Below, piece after piece: positions 30,315-40,100 of a stretch of 64,000 bases of DNA. The stretch covers positions 171,992 to 235,991 of the forward strand of contig CAMTVI010000002.1 of assembly GCA_947085165.1 (NCBI GenBank), in the 5' to 3' direction. Source of the DNA: Didemnitutus sp947085165 (GTDB lineage Bacteria > Verrucomicrobiota > Verrucomicrobiia > Opitutales > Opitutaceae). The translations under genes and the position numbers were made by a program. Below the pieces are notes generated by a model. It saw only the letters and a program-made list of their open reading frames with translations. It made no database searches and was not told the DNA's origin. Each line of letters opens with the position of its first letter. Position 1 is the first letter of the stretch.

Positions 30315-31205
30315 ATGAACTTGAAGGATGCGCGGCAAACTCTATTTCCAATGAACCGCATGGCACCTCTTCATGGCATTGATACGAAAGATGCAACGGC
30401 GGTAGTCGCCCACATCAAAGCGATTTTCTCCGAATTCGACTGGCAAACGAGCGCGGATTTACTCGATCAGGTGTTCTCTGATGTGACGAAAATGTTCGAG
30501 GGCAACTGGCCCGGTTACCGCGCCATCGATATGCGGTATCACAATTACGAACACACGTTGCAGGCCACTGTTTGTATCGTGGATATTTTGCGCGGACGCC
30601 ACCGGTCCGGCGACGAACCGCGCTTCAGTCAACGCGACGCCGAACTTTGCGTGATCGCCGCCATGTTGCACGACAGCGGTTACCTCAAACGCGACGACGA
30701 CCTCACCGGGACCGGCGCCAAATACACGCTCGTGCACGTGGAACGCAGTTGCGATTTTAGCCGCAGCTACTTGCCCAGCCTAGGTTTCAGTCCGTCGGAA
30801 ATTGAAGATGTTTGCACCGCAATCGGCAGCACCGGCCCCAATGTTCAAATCTCCGACCAACCATTCCGCCGCCCACTGGCTCATTTGATGGCGTGCATGC
30901 TGGTGACCGCGGATTACTTGAGCCAACTTTCGGCCAGCGACTACATCGAGAAGCTCGATTATCTTTACGCGGAGTTTCTCGAATCGTGGAATTTCGAGGC
31001 AACGCCTGAAGCAGACCGACTCTTCAAGAGCGCGGACGACTTGAAGCAAAAAACGCCAGCCTTCTGGTCGAAGCTGGTGTGTCCCATGCTCGACGCCGAC
31101 GCGCAAGGCATGCACCGCTACCTTTCACTCACGGGCCAACCCAATCACTACCTGCAAGCCGTCGAGGCAAACATCGCGGAGGTTCGACGGCGCACACAGG
31201 TATGA
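30315..31205 (+). CDS. HD-domain metal-dependent phosphohydrolase-like protein
   Basis: A 296-residue soluble protein. The HD-type metal ligands are visible in the order YHNYEHTLQ (His near residue 77-81), AAMLHDSGYLKRDDD (HD at about 119-120) and later helices (MACMLVTADYLSQLSASDY). The YHNxEHT...LHD pattern resembles PDEase/HDc-type domains that cleave cyclic nucleotides or other phosphoesters. The substrate is unknown. The start is uncertain: ATG 30315, 30351 and 30360 are all possible. It is divergent from coaE with 17 bp between the starts. Confidence 0.72.
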   Translation: MNLKDARQTLFPMNRMAPLHGIDTKDATAVVAHIKAIFSEFDWQTSADLLDQVFSDVTKMFEGNWPGYRAIDMRYHNYEHTLQATVCIVDILRGRHRSGDEPRFSQRDAELCVIAAMLHDSGYLKRDDDLTGTGAKYTLVHVERSCDFSRSYLPSLGFSPSEIEDVCTAIGSTGPNVQISDQPFRRPLAHLMACMLVTADYLSQLSASDYIEKLDYLYAEFLESWNFEATPEADRLFKSADDLKQKTPAFWSKLVCPMLDADAQGMHRYLSLTGQPNHYLQAVEANIAEVRRRTQV

Positions 31206-31243
31206 TGGGACACTGAAGTTAGTTTCGGTCCGCGCCAGTCTGC

Positions 31244-32785
31244 ATGCTAGCCACAATCTCTTCGGCGGCTCTGCTCGGCATTGATGCCGTGCCGGTCACC
31301 GTCGAAGTCAACACCGGCGAAACCGGTGAACCCAAACTCATCCTCGTCGGTTTGCCCGACGCAGCCGTCAAGGAATCCGAAGACCGCGTTTTTTCCGCGC
31401 TCAGTAATTCCGGATTCCGCATGCCGCGCACGCGGACTACGATCAATCTCGCGCCGGGCGGTCTGCGCAAAGAAGGCGCGCTCTACGATCTACCCATCGC
31501 GCTCGGTATTCTTGTGGCCGACGGCAAACTGCAGAACTCCGAACTCGACGACTACCTGATCGCGGGTGAGTTGAGTCTTTCCGGTGCCACGCGCGCAGTA
31601 AAAGGTGGTCTCGCCATCGCCGTGCTCGCCCGCGCCTCCGGCAAACGCGCCTTGCTCCTGCCGCCGGTCTCCGCCGACGAAGCCGCGCTCGTCAGCGGCA
31701 TCACTGTTTACGCCGTGCGTTCACTCGACGAAGCGCAGCGTTTCCTCGCTGGCGAAATTCAGCTCACGCCGGTCGTCGCGCGCAAACCGTCGCCTCTCGA
31801 CGCGTCCAACCATAGCGAAACTCATCTCGATTTCTCGGAGATCAAAGGCCAACACTCCGTGCGCCGGGCCGTCGAAGTCGCCGTCGCTGGCGGCCACAAT
31901 TTGCTAATGATCGGACCGCCCGGCTCTGGCAAATCCATGATCGCGAAACGCGTTCCTGGCATCATGCCGCAACCCTCGCTCGACGAGTTTCTCGAAATTC
32001 TTCGCATCCACTCCGCCGCCGGCAACACGCTCAACGGCGAAGCGCGCTTCATGGAACGTCCGGCGCGCGCACCGCATCACACGATCTCCGATGTCGGCTT
32101 GCTCGGCGGCGGCGCAGTGCCCGGGCCGGGTGAAATTTCCCTCGCTCACCACGGCGTGTTGTTTCTCGACGAGTTGCCGGAATTCAAACGCTCCGCGCTC
32201 GAAGTGTTGCGCCAACCACTCGAAGACGGACACGTCACGATCTCGCGCAGCGCCGGCAAGATCACTCTGCCCTGCCACTTCATGCTCGTTGCCGCGATGA
32301 ATCCCTGTCCGTGCGGCTACCTCGGCGACCCGAAGCACGAGTGTCGCTGCTCGCCGTCGCAGATCCAACGCTACCGCAATCGCATCAGTGGTCCGTTACT
32401 CGACCGTATTGATATTCACATCGAAGCGCCCGCTCTGTCTCTCGCGGAGCTGCGCACTGAGCAACCGGCCGAAACTTCCGCCGCCATTCGCCAACGCGTG
32501 GAAAACGCCCGCGCCCGCCAACGCGCACGTTTCTCGTCTACCGCAACGATGGCCAATGCGCGGATGTCGCCCGCGCAACTCAAACGCCATTGCCACCTCG
32601 ATTCGACACTCGGAGATTTGTTGCAACAAGCGATGGAGCAATTGTCGCTTTCCGCGCGCGCCTACGATCGCATTCGCAAAGTCGCCCGCACCATCGCCGA
32701 CCTCGCCGGCGCCGAGCGCATCGCTGCTGCTCATTTACTAGAAGCCATTCAATACCGCAGTCTCGATCGCGCGGTGTTTTATTGA
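31244..32785 (+). CDS. comM: YifB/ComM-family Mg-chelatase-like AAA+ ATPase
   Basis: A 513-residue protein with the full family plan. An N-terminal Lon-protease-like (ChlI) domain spans residues 1-175 (LVGLPDAAVKESEDRVFSAL, INLAPGGLRKEG). The Mg-chelatase AAA+ core has Walker A GPPGSGKS at 224-231, Walker B GVLFLDELPEF, and a Cys-rich loop AMNPCPCGYLG...CRCSP. A C-terminal helical domain ends with YRSLDRAVFY. In naturally competent bacteria ComM is a branch-migration helicase promoting recombination of imported DNA. A type IV pilus set is encoded a few kilobases away, which fits competence, but no ComEA/ComEC is in the window. Confidence 0.93.
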   Translation: MLATISSAALLGIDAVPVTVEVNTGETGEPKLILVGLPDAAVKESEDRVFSALSNSGFRMPRTRTTINLAPGGLRKEGALYDLPIALGILVADGKLQNSELDDYLIAGELSLSGATRAVKGGLAIAVLARASGKRALLLPPVSADEAALVSGITVYAVRSLDEAQRFLAGEIQLTPVVARKPSPLDASNHSETHLDFSEIKGQHSVRRAVEVAVAGGHNLLMIGPPGSGKSMIAKRVPGIMPQPSLDEFLEILRIHSAAGNTLNGEARFMERPARAPHHTISDVGLLGGGAVPGPGEISLAHHGVLFLDELPEFKRSALEVLRQPLEDGHVTISRSAGKITLPCHFMLVAAMNPCPCGYLGDPKHECRCSPSQIQRYRNRISGPLLDRIDIHIEAPALSLAELRTEQPAETSAAIRQRVENARARQRARFSSTATMANARMSPAQLKRHCHLDSTLGDLLQQAMEQLSLSARAYDRIRKVARTIADLAGAERIAAAHLLEAIQYRSLDRAVFY

Positions 32786-33127
32786 GTGCCAAATACGGCA
32801 TATTTTTCGGCATCATACCAGGGCTTAACGGCCCTATTTTGCGCCCTGTTGAAACGGTGCTCAATTATTCTGTCGCAGAGTGAGCCGGCGGAGAATTCGG
32901 ACTCCATTTCGCGGCACAAGCCCGCTCATTTTGGGTTAGTAACCGGAAAATTACCTACACTCATTTATTGTTAACCCTATTCGCAAATTTAATATTGAAC
33001 AAGAAACAGTCGGCGTCCTGTCTGCCTGCGGCTTACCCCACCCTTGCCACCGAATGATGCCTGACCTCCTGTGCATTATTAATCGGTAATTTGAATTTCC
33101 CCACTGCTTTCGGCTCATAACTCACGC
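32786..33127. other. 342-bp AT-richer intergenic region before the secreted-protein operon
   Basis: No open frame or RNA is supported here. It is clearly AT-richer than its neighbours, especially 32930-33000, and must hold the promoter of the five-gene operon starting at 33128. Confidence 0.6.
32968..32995 (+). promoter_or_regulatory. Candidate sigma-70-type promoter for the secreted-protein operon
   Basis: TTGTTA at 32968-32973 and TAATAT at 32990-32995 with a 16-base spacer, in the AT-richest part of the gap, about 130 bp before the ATG at 33128. Each box matches the consensus at four positions. It would leave a leader of more than 120 bases. Confidence 0.35.
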
Positions 33128-34030
33128 ATGAGACGTTCCACTTCTAGTTTCGGTCGGATGACCAAATTTCTTTTCGTCACCCTTGCCTTTGCCTGCTGTT
33201 GCGTGCCGATGACAGCCTTTCCGCCCGCGCCATTTTTCACGCTCTTTGGCACGGTGCGGGACGAACAGGGACAGACCCTACGTATTGATGGCGCCGTCGT
33301 CGTCTTCTACAAAAATGGCGTTGAAGTCCTCCGCCAGAACATCACCGAGCGGCTTGAATCCGATTTTAATTATCAGTTGCGGCTGCGCATGGACATGCAG
33401 CGCCCCGGCACCGTCCGCTACAGCGACATCGCGAATGCCGCCGGCACGTCATTCAGTCTCGCGATCCTGATTCACAATATTCCGTATTATCCGATTGAGA
33501 TGTCGGTTGCCCGCACGGTGGGCAGTCCCGGCCAGCGCGTCCGGCTGGATCTCACGCTTGGCATCGACTCCGACGGCGACGGTATTCCCGACGCGTGGGA
33601 ACAGAGCCAGCTCTACGCCGCGGGCTTCCTGCCAGACGCCAACGGCTGGGACCTGAGCAAGCTCGATCGCAATGGTGATTTTGACGGCGACGGCCTCTCC
33701 AACTGGGTGGAATATATAGCGGGCACGTTTGCCACCGATCCGACCGATTACCTGGCGCTCCGCATCATTGAGAAATCCGACACTGCTGTTCAGCTCCGTT
33801 TCTTCTCCATTTACGGCAAGGTGTATTCCCTCGAAGCATCGTCCGACTTGCAGACGTGGACGCCGGTGAATCACTACCTGCGCAGTCCGGATCCGGCACA
33901 GTTCGTCGGCAGCGAAGGCCCGCCGGTATCGCAACCAGCGGTGCAGGCCACTGCGACCGATTTCCTCGATCTTTTTACCGACACGGGCACAGCAACGACC
34001 AAATTCTTTTACCGACTCAAAGTGCGATGA
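33128..34030 (+). CDS. Secreted protein with calcium-type (TSP3-like) repeats
   Basis: A 300-residue protein with a signal peptide (hydrophobic stretch FLFVTLAFACCCVPMTAF after a basic start). Residues 36-135 look like a carboxypeptidase-regulatory-like beta domain (LFGTVRDEQGQTLRIDGAVV). Two Asp-rich repeats follow: DSDGDGIPDAWE and DRNGDFDGDGLSNWVEY. These are the thrombospondin-type-3/dockerin-like calcium loops common in secreted verrucomicrobial proteins. The C-terminal 90 residues (YSLEASSDLQTWTPVNHYL) form the beta domain that often ends such proteins. It is the first gene of a five-gene operon, overlapping the next start as ATGA. Confidence 0.72.
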   Translation: MRRSTSSFGRMTKFLFVTLAFACCCVPMTAFPPAPFFTLFGTVRDEQGQTLRIDGAVVVFYKNGVEVLRQNITERLESDFNYQLRLRMDMQRPGTVRYSDIANAAGTSFSLAILIHNIPYYPIEMSVARTVGSPGQRVRLDLTLGIDSDGDGIPDAWEQSQLYAAGFLPDANGWDLSKLDRNGDFDGDGLSNWVEYIAGTFATDPTDYLALRIIEKSDTAVQLRFFSIYGKVYSLEASSDLQTWTPVNHYLRSPDPAQFVGSEGPPVSQPAVQATATDFLDLFTDTGTATTKFFYRLKVR

Positions 34031-35754
34031 ACCGACCTGTGCACGCTTTCCTTCTCGTCTGTTTCGCGCTCATCGCCGGGTCGACTCTGCACGCCCAGTG
34101 GAAGACTGAGAAATATAGCCTAAAGGCGGGCTGGAACGGCATCTACCTGCACGGCGACGCCTCCCACTTCACCCCTGCTCAGCTATTTCAAGCTTACCCC
34201 GCAGTGACCGAAGTCTGGCGCTGGAATCCCAACCCCGACCAAATTCAGTTCTCCACGTCTCCGGCAGTGCCCGACGCAACCAGCAGCGAATGGACCATCT
34301 GGAAGCGCAACGATCCCACCGAACAGCAGCTCACTAAGTTGATCGGCCAGTCCGCCTACCTGATCTATTGGGACAGCACTGTTGCCCCTGCGACCGACGT
34401 GCTGATTGCCCAAAAACCGATGCCGCCCAGCGCCACGTGGCTCATCACGGGCGCAAATTTTATGGGCTTTCCTTCTGATCCCGACAGCTCTACGCCCACC
34501 TTTGCCAACTATTTTGCCAGCTTTCCGGTCGCGATCACTACACCGACGAAAATCTACAAATACGTCGGCGGCGAACTCGGCCTCGCCAACCCCAGAGAAG
34601 TCACGTCGTTTGGTAATGAGAAGGTCGATCGCAACACTGCCTACTGGTTCCAGGCCGCTACCGTCGGCGATTTCACCGGTCTGATTGAATACGAGTTGCC
34701 CGGCAACGCAGGCCTCGCCTTCGGCCGCACCGCCGTAGCACTCACCGTCGGAGTGATGAACCGCTCAAACACCGCCGTCACCCTCACTATCTCCACTCAA
34801 AACTCTGAAGCAGCTCCGATCGAGCCCATCGCTCAACCCGGAGTCACCGGCCCCGTGCCGATCACCCGCCGCGTTCTGGACAGCACCACCGGCACCTACA
34901 CCGAAACCGCCATCGTCGGCAGCTTTAGTGTGAGCATCCCCGCGAACGGCCGCCTCGACCTGCAGTTCGGCATCAACCGCGACCTGCTCCTCGACCCGAC
35001 GACCGGCAATCTCGCCAGTGCCTCCAGCCTCTTTGCCTCGCTCCTGCGCATCAAGGACTCTGCTCGGTTCACCGACGTGTTTCTCCCCGTCACCGCCCAG
35101 CCCGCCACGACCGACGGCCTTTGGCTCGGTGAAGTCAACGTGAGTTCCGTTGTCAGCACCGTCTCCGGCAGCCCCGGTTCGAGCGTGGCGCGTCCCTTCC
35201 CGCTGCGGGTCATCATGCATGACGGTGCGGACAGCGACGGTATCGTCGCCACCCGGCTGCTTTCCCAAGCCTACGTCGGCCAGCTTGCCTCCACCGGCAA
35301 TGCGGACGGCGTCTGCACCAAGGAATCGCTCCTTTGGGCCGACACCAAGGCCTCGGCCCTGCGGATGGTTTCCAGCCAAATGCCACTCGACCGTGTCATC
35401 AACGGCACTGGAGCTCTCGCCCAGAGCGGCACGCTCACTTTCACCGTCGCACTGCCCTTCAACGATCCCACCAATCCCTTCGTCCATAGCTATCACCCCG
35501 ATCACGACAATCGCGACGCACGATTCAACCCCATCACCACTTCGGGCGTCGAAAGCTACACGGTCACCCGCGTCCTCACCTTCACCTTCACGTCCTCGCC
35601 GCCCGATGGCAGCACGGTCACCGGCTGGGGCACTACGGTTTACGGCGGCACCTATTCCGAAACCATTACCGGCTTGAACCGCCAAACTCTGTCCGTCGGC
35701 GGCACCTTCTCTCTGCGCCGCGTCTCCGAAATCTCCGTCCTCACCACCAAGTAA
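34027..35754 (+). CDS. Large secreted beta-rich protein of unknown function
   Basis: A 575-residue protein starting MNRPVHAFLLVCFALIAGST with cleavage likely after LHA. The ATG at 34027 overlaps the upstream stop; the longer open frame runs inside the previous gene. The mature protein opens with KTEKYSLKAGWNGIYLHGDA and is beta-rich throughout. A conspicuous block, HSYHPDHDNRDARF, lies near residues 486-499; I associate HPDHDN blocks with families of uncharacterised Planctomycetes/Verrucomicrobia exoproteins, without a known function. Histidines and aspartates there could bind metal. It is the second gene of the operon, followed after 38 bp by the tail-collar protein. Confidence 0.68.
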   Translation: MNRPVHAFLLVCFALIAGSTLHAQWKTEKYSLKAGWNGIYLHGDASHFTPAQLFQAYPAVTEVWRWNPNPDQIQFSTSPAVPDATSSEWTIWKRNDPTEQQLTKLIGQSAYLIYWDSTVAPATDVLIAQKPMPPSATWLITGANFMGFPSDPDSSTPTFANYFASFPVAITTPTKIYKYVGGELGLANPREVTSFGNEKVDRNTAYWFQAATVGDFTGLIEYELPGNAGLAFGRTAVALTVGVMNRSNTAVTLTISTQNSEAAPIEPIAQPGVTGPVPITRRVLDSTTGTYTETAIVGSFSVSIPANGRLDLQFGINRDLLLDPTTGNLASASSLFASLLRIKDSARFTDVFLPVTAQPATTDGLWLGEVNVSSVVSTVSGSPGSSVARPFPLRVIMHDGADSDGIVATRLLSQAYVGQLASTGNADGVCTKESLLWADTKASALRMVSSQMPLDRVINGTGALAQSGTLTFTVALPFNDPTNPFVHSYHPDHDNRDARFNPITTSGVESYTVTRVLTFTFTSSPPDGSTVTGWGTTVYGGTYSETITGLNRQTLSVGGTFSLRRVSEISVLTTK

Positions 35755-35792
35755 GCCCGCCGCCCTGCCCCCTTTCTCATCCGTTTCCGCTC

Positions 35793-37133
35793 ATGAAATC
35801 ACTACTCGCCGTCCTCCTGCTCCTCGCCGTTTCCACTGCCACCCTCGCGCAGACCTCCAGTGTCCCCTCCCTCCTGAGCTACCAGGGGCGCGTGACCGAC
35901 AGCGCCGGCAACGCCATTGGCGCCTCGACCCCGACCAACCGCACCATCCAATTCAAGTTCTACACCGTCGCTACGGGGGGCTCCCCGGTTTACGCTGAAT
36001 CTCAGGTTGTAACCATTTCTGGCGGCAGCTTCAGCGTCCTCATCGGCAACGGCAGCGGCATCGCCGGCCTCCCCGGCCCGAGCGCCCCACCGGTGAGCAG
36101 CAGCCAAGTTAGCTTGCCCACGGTTTTTACCGGCCCGCTCTACCTCGGCATCACCGTTTTCAAGGCCGACGGCACGCCCGACAACGAAATCTCCCCGCGT
36201 CAGCAGCTCGTCTCCTCCGCCTATACCTTCCGCGCCAAGGTTGCCGAGGGCCTCGCCAACGGCGCCCTCACCACCGCCATGTTTGCCGCAAACGCCGTCA
36301 CGGTGGACCAGATCAACGTCAACGCGGTTACCACCGCCAAAATCGTCGACGCTAACATCATCACCGTCAAAATCGCCGACGGTGCCGTCACCACCGTCAA
36401 AATCGCCGACGGTGCCGTTACCACCGCGAAGCACGCCGACAGCAGCATCTCCACCGGCAAAATCGCCGACGGCGCCGTCACTTCCGCCAAGATCGCCGAT
36501 GGCACCGTCACCAGCGCGGACCTCGCGGATAATTCGATCCAAAGTATTGATATCAAAGACGGTGATATCCAGACGGTCGATTTGGCGGACGGCGCCGTGA
36601 CGAACATCAAACTCGGCGCCGGTGCCGTCGCGTTAGACAAGTTGATCGCCGCCGTGCAGCAGGCGCTCTGTCCGGTCGGAACCATTCTCCCGTTCGCTGG
36701 CGATACCGCGCCCCTCGGCTGGCAGATTTGCGACGGCTCGGCGTGGAATCGGACCAACAATGCCGCCCTTTTTGCGGTAATCGGCACCCGCTTCGGTTTC
36801 ACCGACAGCAGCAATTTCCGCGTGCCGGATTTCCGCGGTCGATTCCTGCGCGGACGCGACGGCGGCGCTGGTCGCGATCCTGATCGTGATGCGCGCGCTG
36901 CGATGAATACAGGCGGCGCAGTTGGTGATCTCGTCGGCAGCGTGCAGGAAGACGAATTCAAATCGCACAATCATCCTCTCCCACGGGACACTGGCGGCCG
37001 TAACAATCTGCAGACGACGACGGACACGAGCAACAGCGACGAGGACATATCGGAGAATTCTCCGTCCGGCTACAGAGGCGGCAATGAAACCCGCCCCAAG
37101 AATGCCAACGTGAATTTCATCATCAAATTCTAA
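35793..37133 (+). CDS. Secreted phage-tail-collar-domain protein with decapeptide repeats
   Basis: A 446-residue protein with a signal peptide (MKSLLAVLLLLAVSTATLAQ). Residues 22-160 form a beta domain (LLSYQGRVTDSAGNAIG; PLYLGITVFKADGTPDNEIS) of the kind seen at the start of many secreted fibre proteins. Residues about 168-284 are a row of about twelve 10-residue repeats (KIADGAVTTV, KIADGAVTTA and variants). Residues about 293-350 are a phage tail collar domain: VGTILPFAGDTAPLGWQICD and FRVPDFRGRFLRGRDGG. The C-terminus (SHNHPL, NVNFIIKF) is the usual end of short tail-fibre proteins. A tail-collar protein with a Sec signal must function outside the cytoplasm, which is not phage-like. It probably forms a trimeric, surface-exposed or released adhesin. 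Confidence 0.78.
   Translation: MKSLLAVLLLLAVSTATLAQTSSVPSLLSYQGRVTDSAGNAIGASTPTNRTIQFKFYTVATGGSPVYAESQVVTISGGSFSVLIGNGSGIAGLPGPSAPPVSSSQVSLPTVFTGPLYLGITVFKADGTPDNEISPRQQLVSSAYTFRAKVAEGLANGALTTAMFAANAVTVDQINVNAVTTAKIVDANIITVKIADGAVTTVKIADGAVTTAKHADSSISTGKIADGAVTSAKIADGTVTSADLADNSIQSIDIKDGDIQTVDLADGAVTNIKLGAGAVALDKLIAAVQQALCPVGTILPFAGDTAPLGWQICDGSAWNRTNNAALFAVIGTRFGFTDSSNFRVPDFRGRFLRGRDGGAGRDPDRDARAAMNTGGAVGDLVGSVQEDEFKSHNHPLPRDTGGRNNLQTTTDTSNSDEDISENSPSGYRGGNETRPKNANVNFIIKF
36298..36645 (+). repeat. 30-bp (decapeptide) coding repeat array
   Basis: About twelve 30-base units coding for [VI]TT[AV]KIADGA-like decapeptides within the tail-collar gene. Neighbouring units such as those near 36365-36425 are nearly identical (GTCAAAATCGCCGACGGTGC), while outer ones have drifted. 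A ten-residue repeat with a hydrophobic pair at fixed positions suggests a beta-solenoid or trimeric rod between head and collar domains. The nearly identical central units point to expansion by slippage or unequal exchange. Confidence 0.8.
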
Positions 37134-37192
37134 TCGTCGTTTTCCGACTTTCCGTCGACTTCCTCCGCTCGCCGTCTTCCACCCCCCGTCCC

Positions 37193-40100
37193 ATGACACC
37201 CGCCCACCACCTCCGCGCCCTGCTGCTCCTGGGCACGCTTGCGTCGGCTTTCGTCGGTGGCCTCCACGCCCAACTGGAGGTGAAGACCGCGGTCTCCAAC
37301 GACCTCACCTACCGTCCGCTCCCCGCGGGCATTCCCACCGGCGTCCCCACCGGTCTGCCCACCGGCCCGGCCGTCACCCCGACCGGCTCGCCCACCATCA
37401 CTTCCCAGTTTGCCAACGTCGTCGAAACGTCCTCTTCCTCGGGTATTGTTCCAGATCCGACTCATAGCACGCCTGCCCTCCGTTTTCCGACATCTTCAGC
37501 CACCGTTCTACAAAGCAGCAGCCTCGGCAACACCTTCTCCTCCGGCGTTCCGCGCTACTTCCTCGGCGATCATATTGTCGTGCCGGTAAGTTACCTGAAT
37601 TCCTCGGGCGTTCTCGTCACCGTCGCGTCCAGTTTTTGGCGGGCCGAGCCTATACGCGCTGGCGAAATCGTCATCAATCCTTCCAACCAACCCCTAAAGG
37701 ATTCGACCGGCGCGGCCATTGCGAACACGGGCGGCGTCATCGTGCCCGCGTTGGTTACAGGCGCTTACGACCACTACTACTACAGCCGCCACGCGAAGCA
37801 GGTCTTTGCGAACGAACCCGGCCAGACCCAGATTTGGTGGCGCTCCAGTGTGCCGGATGCCTTCGGCAACTACGTCATTGTTCACGAAACGTTCAACGTG
37901 TCCTCCGCGACGCTCAGTCCCGTCCGTCCGCTCTACTGGACCGAAAAAACCTTTAGCGCGCCGCGCGTGCAGATTCCCAGCGGTCGCATCGTGACCGTAA
38001 ACGCCGTTTATTCGAATGTCTTTCCGGCCTCCGTGGCAGCCGAATACGTCCCGGTTGGCAGCACTCCGCCCGCCGATCCCAACGCGCAGTCCGCCGTTGA
38101 GTTGCGCACGCTCTGGTTCGAAACCACCAACGGCAACGGTGAACTCCACGCCTACAACATTTCCGGACGCATCATGATCGAGTATCTGGGCCCGCTGAAT
38201 GAGGACGGCTCGCACGAGTTCCTCGGCGCTGATATCGTCGAGGTCTCCCAGGCCGCCCCCTCGACCACGCGCCGGGTTTATCTCGGCGAGGAACTTCGCC
38301 CCGATCCGGAAGACCCCCTGCTCATCGCCTATCCCGTCAGCACCAGTGCCTCAGGTTCCACCTCCTACTACGGCAGTGTTTCAAGGCCCGACGGCTCGCT
38401 GGCCTACTACGCCGAACTTGAGAACAATATTGAGGATCGCGTCGTCTTCTACTGGCTGCAGGAACTCGACGCCGCCATCCTGCCGCCCTCCGGCAATGCC
38501 CCCGGCCTCAAGCTCGACTGGCCTAAATACCTCCACAAATACCTGCAGATCTGGCCAGGCGATGCCACAAGCTATTACCACTACACTGTCGCCCACGGCG
38601 GCAGTTCCAACTCCACCGGCACCGGCTTGAAATTTGAAGGCGGCCGCATCCCTACTGTTATTTTCCAAGATGATCTTGAGCAGGACGAGGTCACCCTCGA
38701 TCCCGGAAGCCAACGCCTGCTCGTCAATCTCGGCAACACGACCGACCAGCTCAGCCGCGTTCTCCTCAAATTCAGCGGCGACAACGGCGGTGTCTGGTAT
38801 GTGCGTCTCATGACCCAGGCAGACGACCGCGGCGGCTACGTCGAGGGCGACGGCGGTGCTGCCGTCACTGGCACCGCCTACGTCGGCGACCGCCTCGCGC
38901 CGCCCTCCTCCGACTACAGCCGAGCCGGCTACATTTACGACCCGACTGCGAAAGGCCTCTATTCTCCCAAAGCCTATATTGATCCTTTCTCGGCCGGCGT
39001 CGTGGCCGCCGAAAGCGGCGCCATCATCCCAGTCAACGCCCTTCCCGGGGGTGCTACGAAGCTCGAAGTCTGGTGGTTCAGGAAAGTCTCGGCTCCATCC
39101 AGCGAGTTCGCCGACTTCTACACCACCGCCAAGATCGGCCGCTACACTGTCAGCTATCGCAGCGACAACCCTACCATCGTCCTCGCCTCCAACCTCGGCA
39201 CCGGCGATCTCTCCTCCGCCCAGGCCACCGGCTCGATCTACGTCCAAAACAACCCGAACCTCATCGGCTACAACCCCAACGAGGAGCATGCCCTCATGCT
39301 CACTGGTCGCGCCTACGCTCTGCGCGACGACCTGAACATCATCTCCGGAACGACCTTCACCTCCTTGCCCCGCGTCCTTGTGCAATACACCAGCTCTACT
39401 GATGGTCGGCCCTCCATCGCCGCCTACCAAGTGCTACGTGAGGACGCCACCCACACCTTTAACTACCCGTGGACGGCCGGCTCGATTCTCAATTCCCCCA
39501 TGCCGCTCCCCCGGCTCGCACTGCCCGTGGACCCGGCCACCGGACTTACTCGCAACACCGAGGTCCCCAACGGCCCGCAAGAGGCCCTTGCTTCCGGCGC
39601 ACCCACCGCCTACCAGAAATTTACCTTCAAGGACCGCAAAGGCTACGACTGGGTCTATCGCGGCCCTCACGCCAACGCCACTCCTTCACTCGGCATGCAG
39701 TGGTATTACACCATGCGCTCCGGGTTCTTCATTCCGGGCCTAGCGACCCAGCCGGCCGAAGGCACGATTCTCCCCTACTTGCGGCCACAGAATACCAACG
39801 GCACTTACGCGGGTGACCCCGTCACCGGCACGCCGCTCACCGTCGTTTATCGGCCCGTCTGGCCCGACAGTGTCCCCACGATGAGCGTCGGCGAAACCCT
39901 CGCGCTCCCCAACCACGGCCTCCCCGCCGTCCGCGGTAACACCAGCGCCATCATCTTCTACCAGCAGTCCATCGCCCAAACCGGCACCGCTACACCCAGC
40001 GTCACGCTGCACGATCCCACCCGGGCAAAAACGGTGCTGCTAGACAACTCCCTTGTCGGCCTCACCAAACTGCCTGCTTCCGCCGCCACCACTCCGCAAA

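Noticed and set aside
36298..36645. CRISPR or minisatellite outside genes
   Set aside because: The 30-bp repeats are in frame, code for a regular decapeptide and lie wholly inside the tail-collar gene.
35793..37133. Prophage remnant suggested by the tail-collar domain
   Set aside because: The protein has a signal peptide, sits in an operon of secreted proteins, and no other phage gene is in the window.
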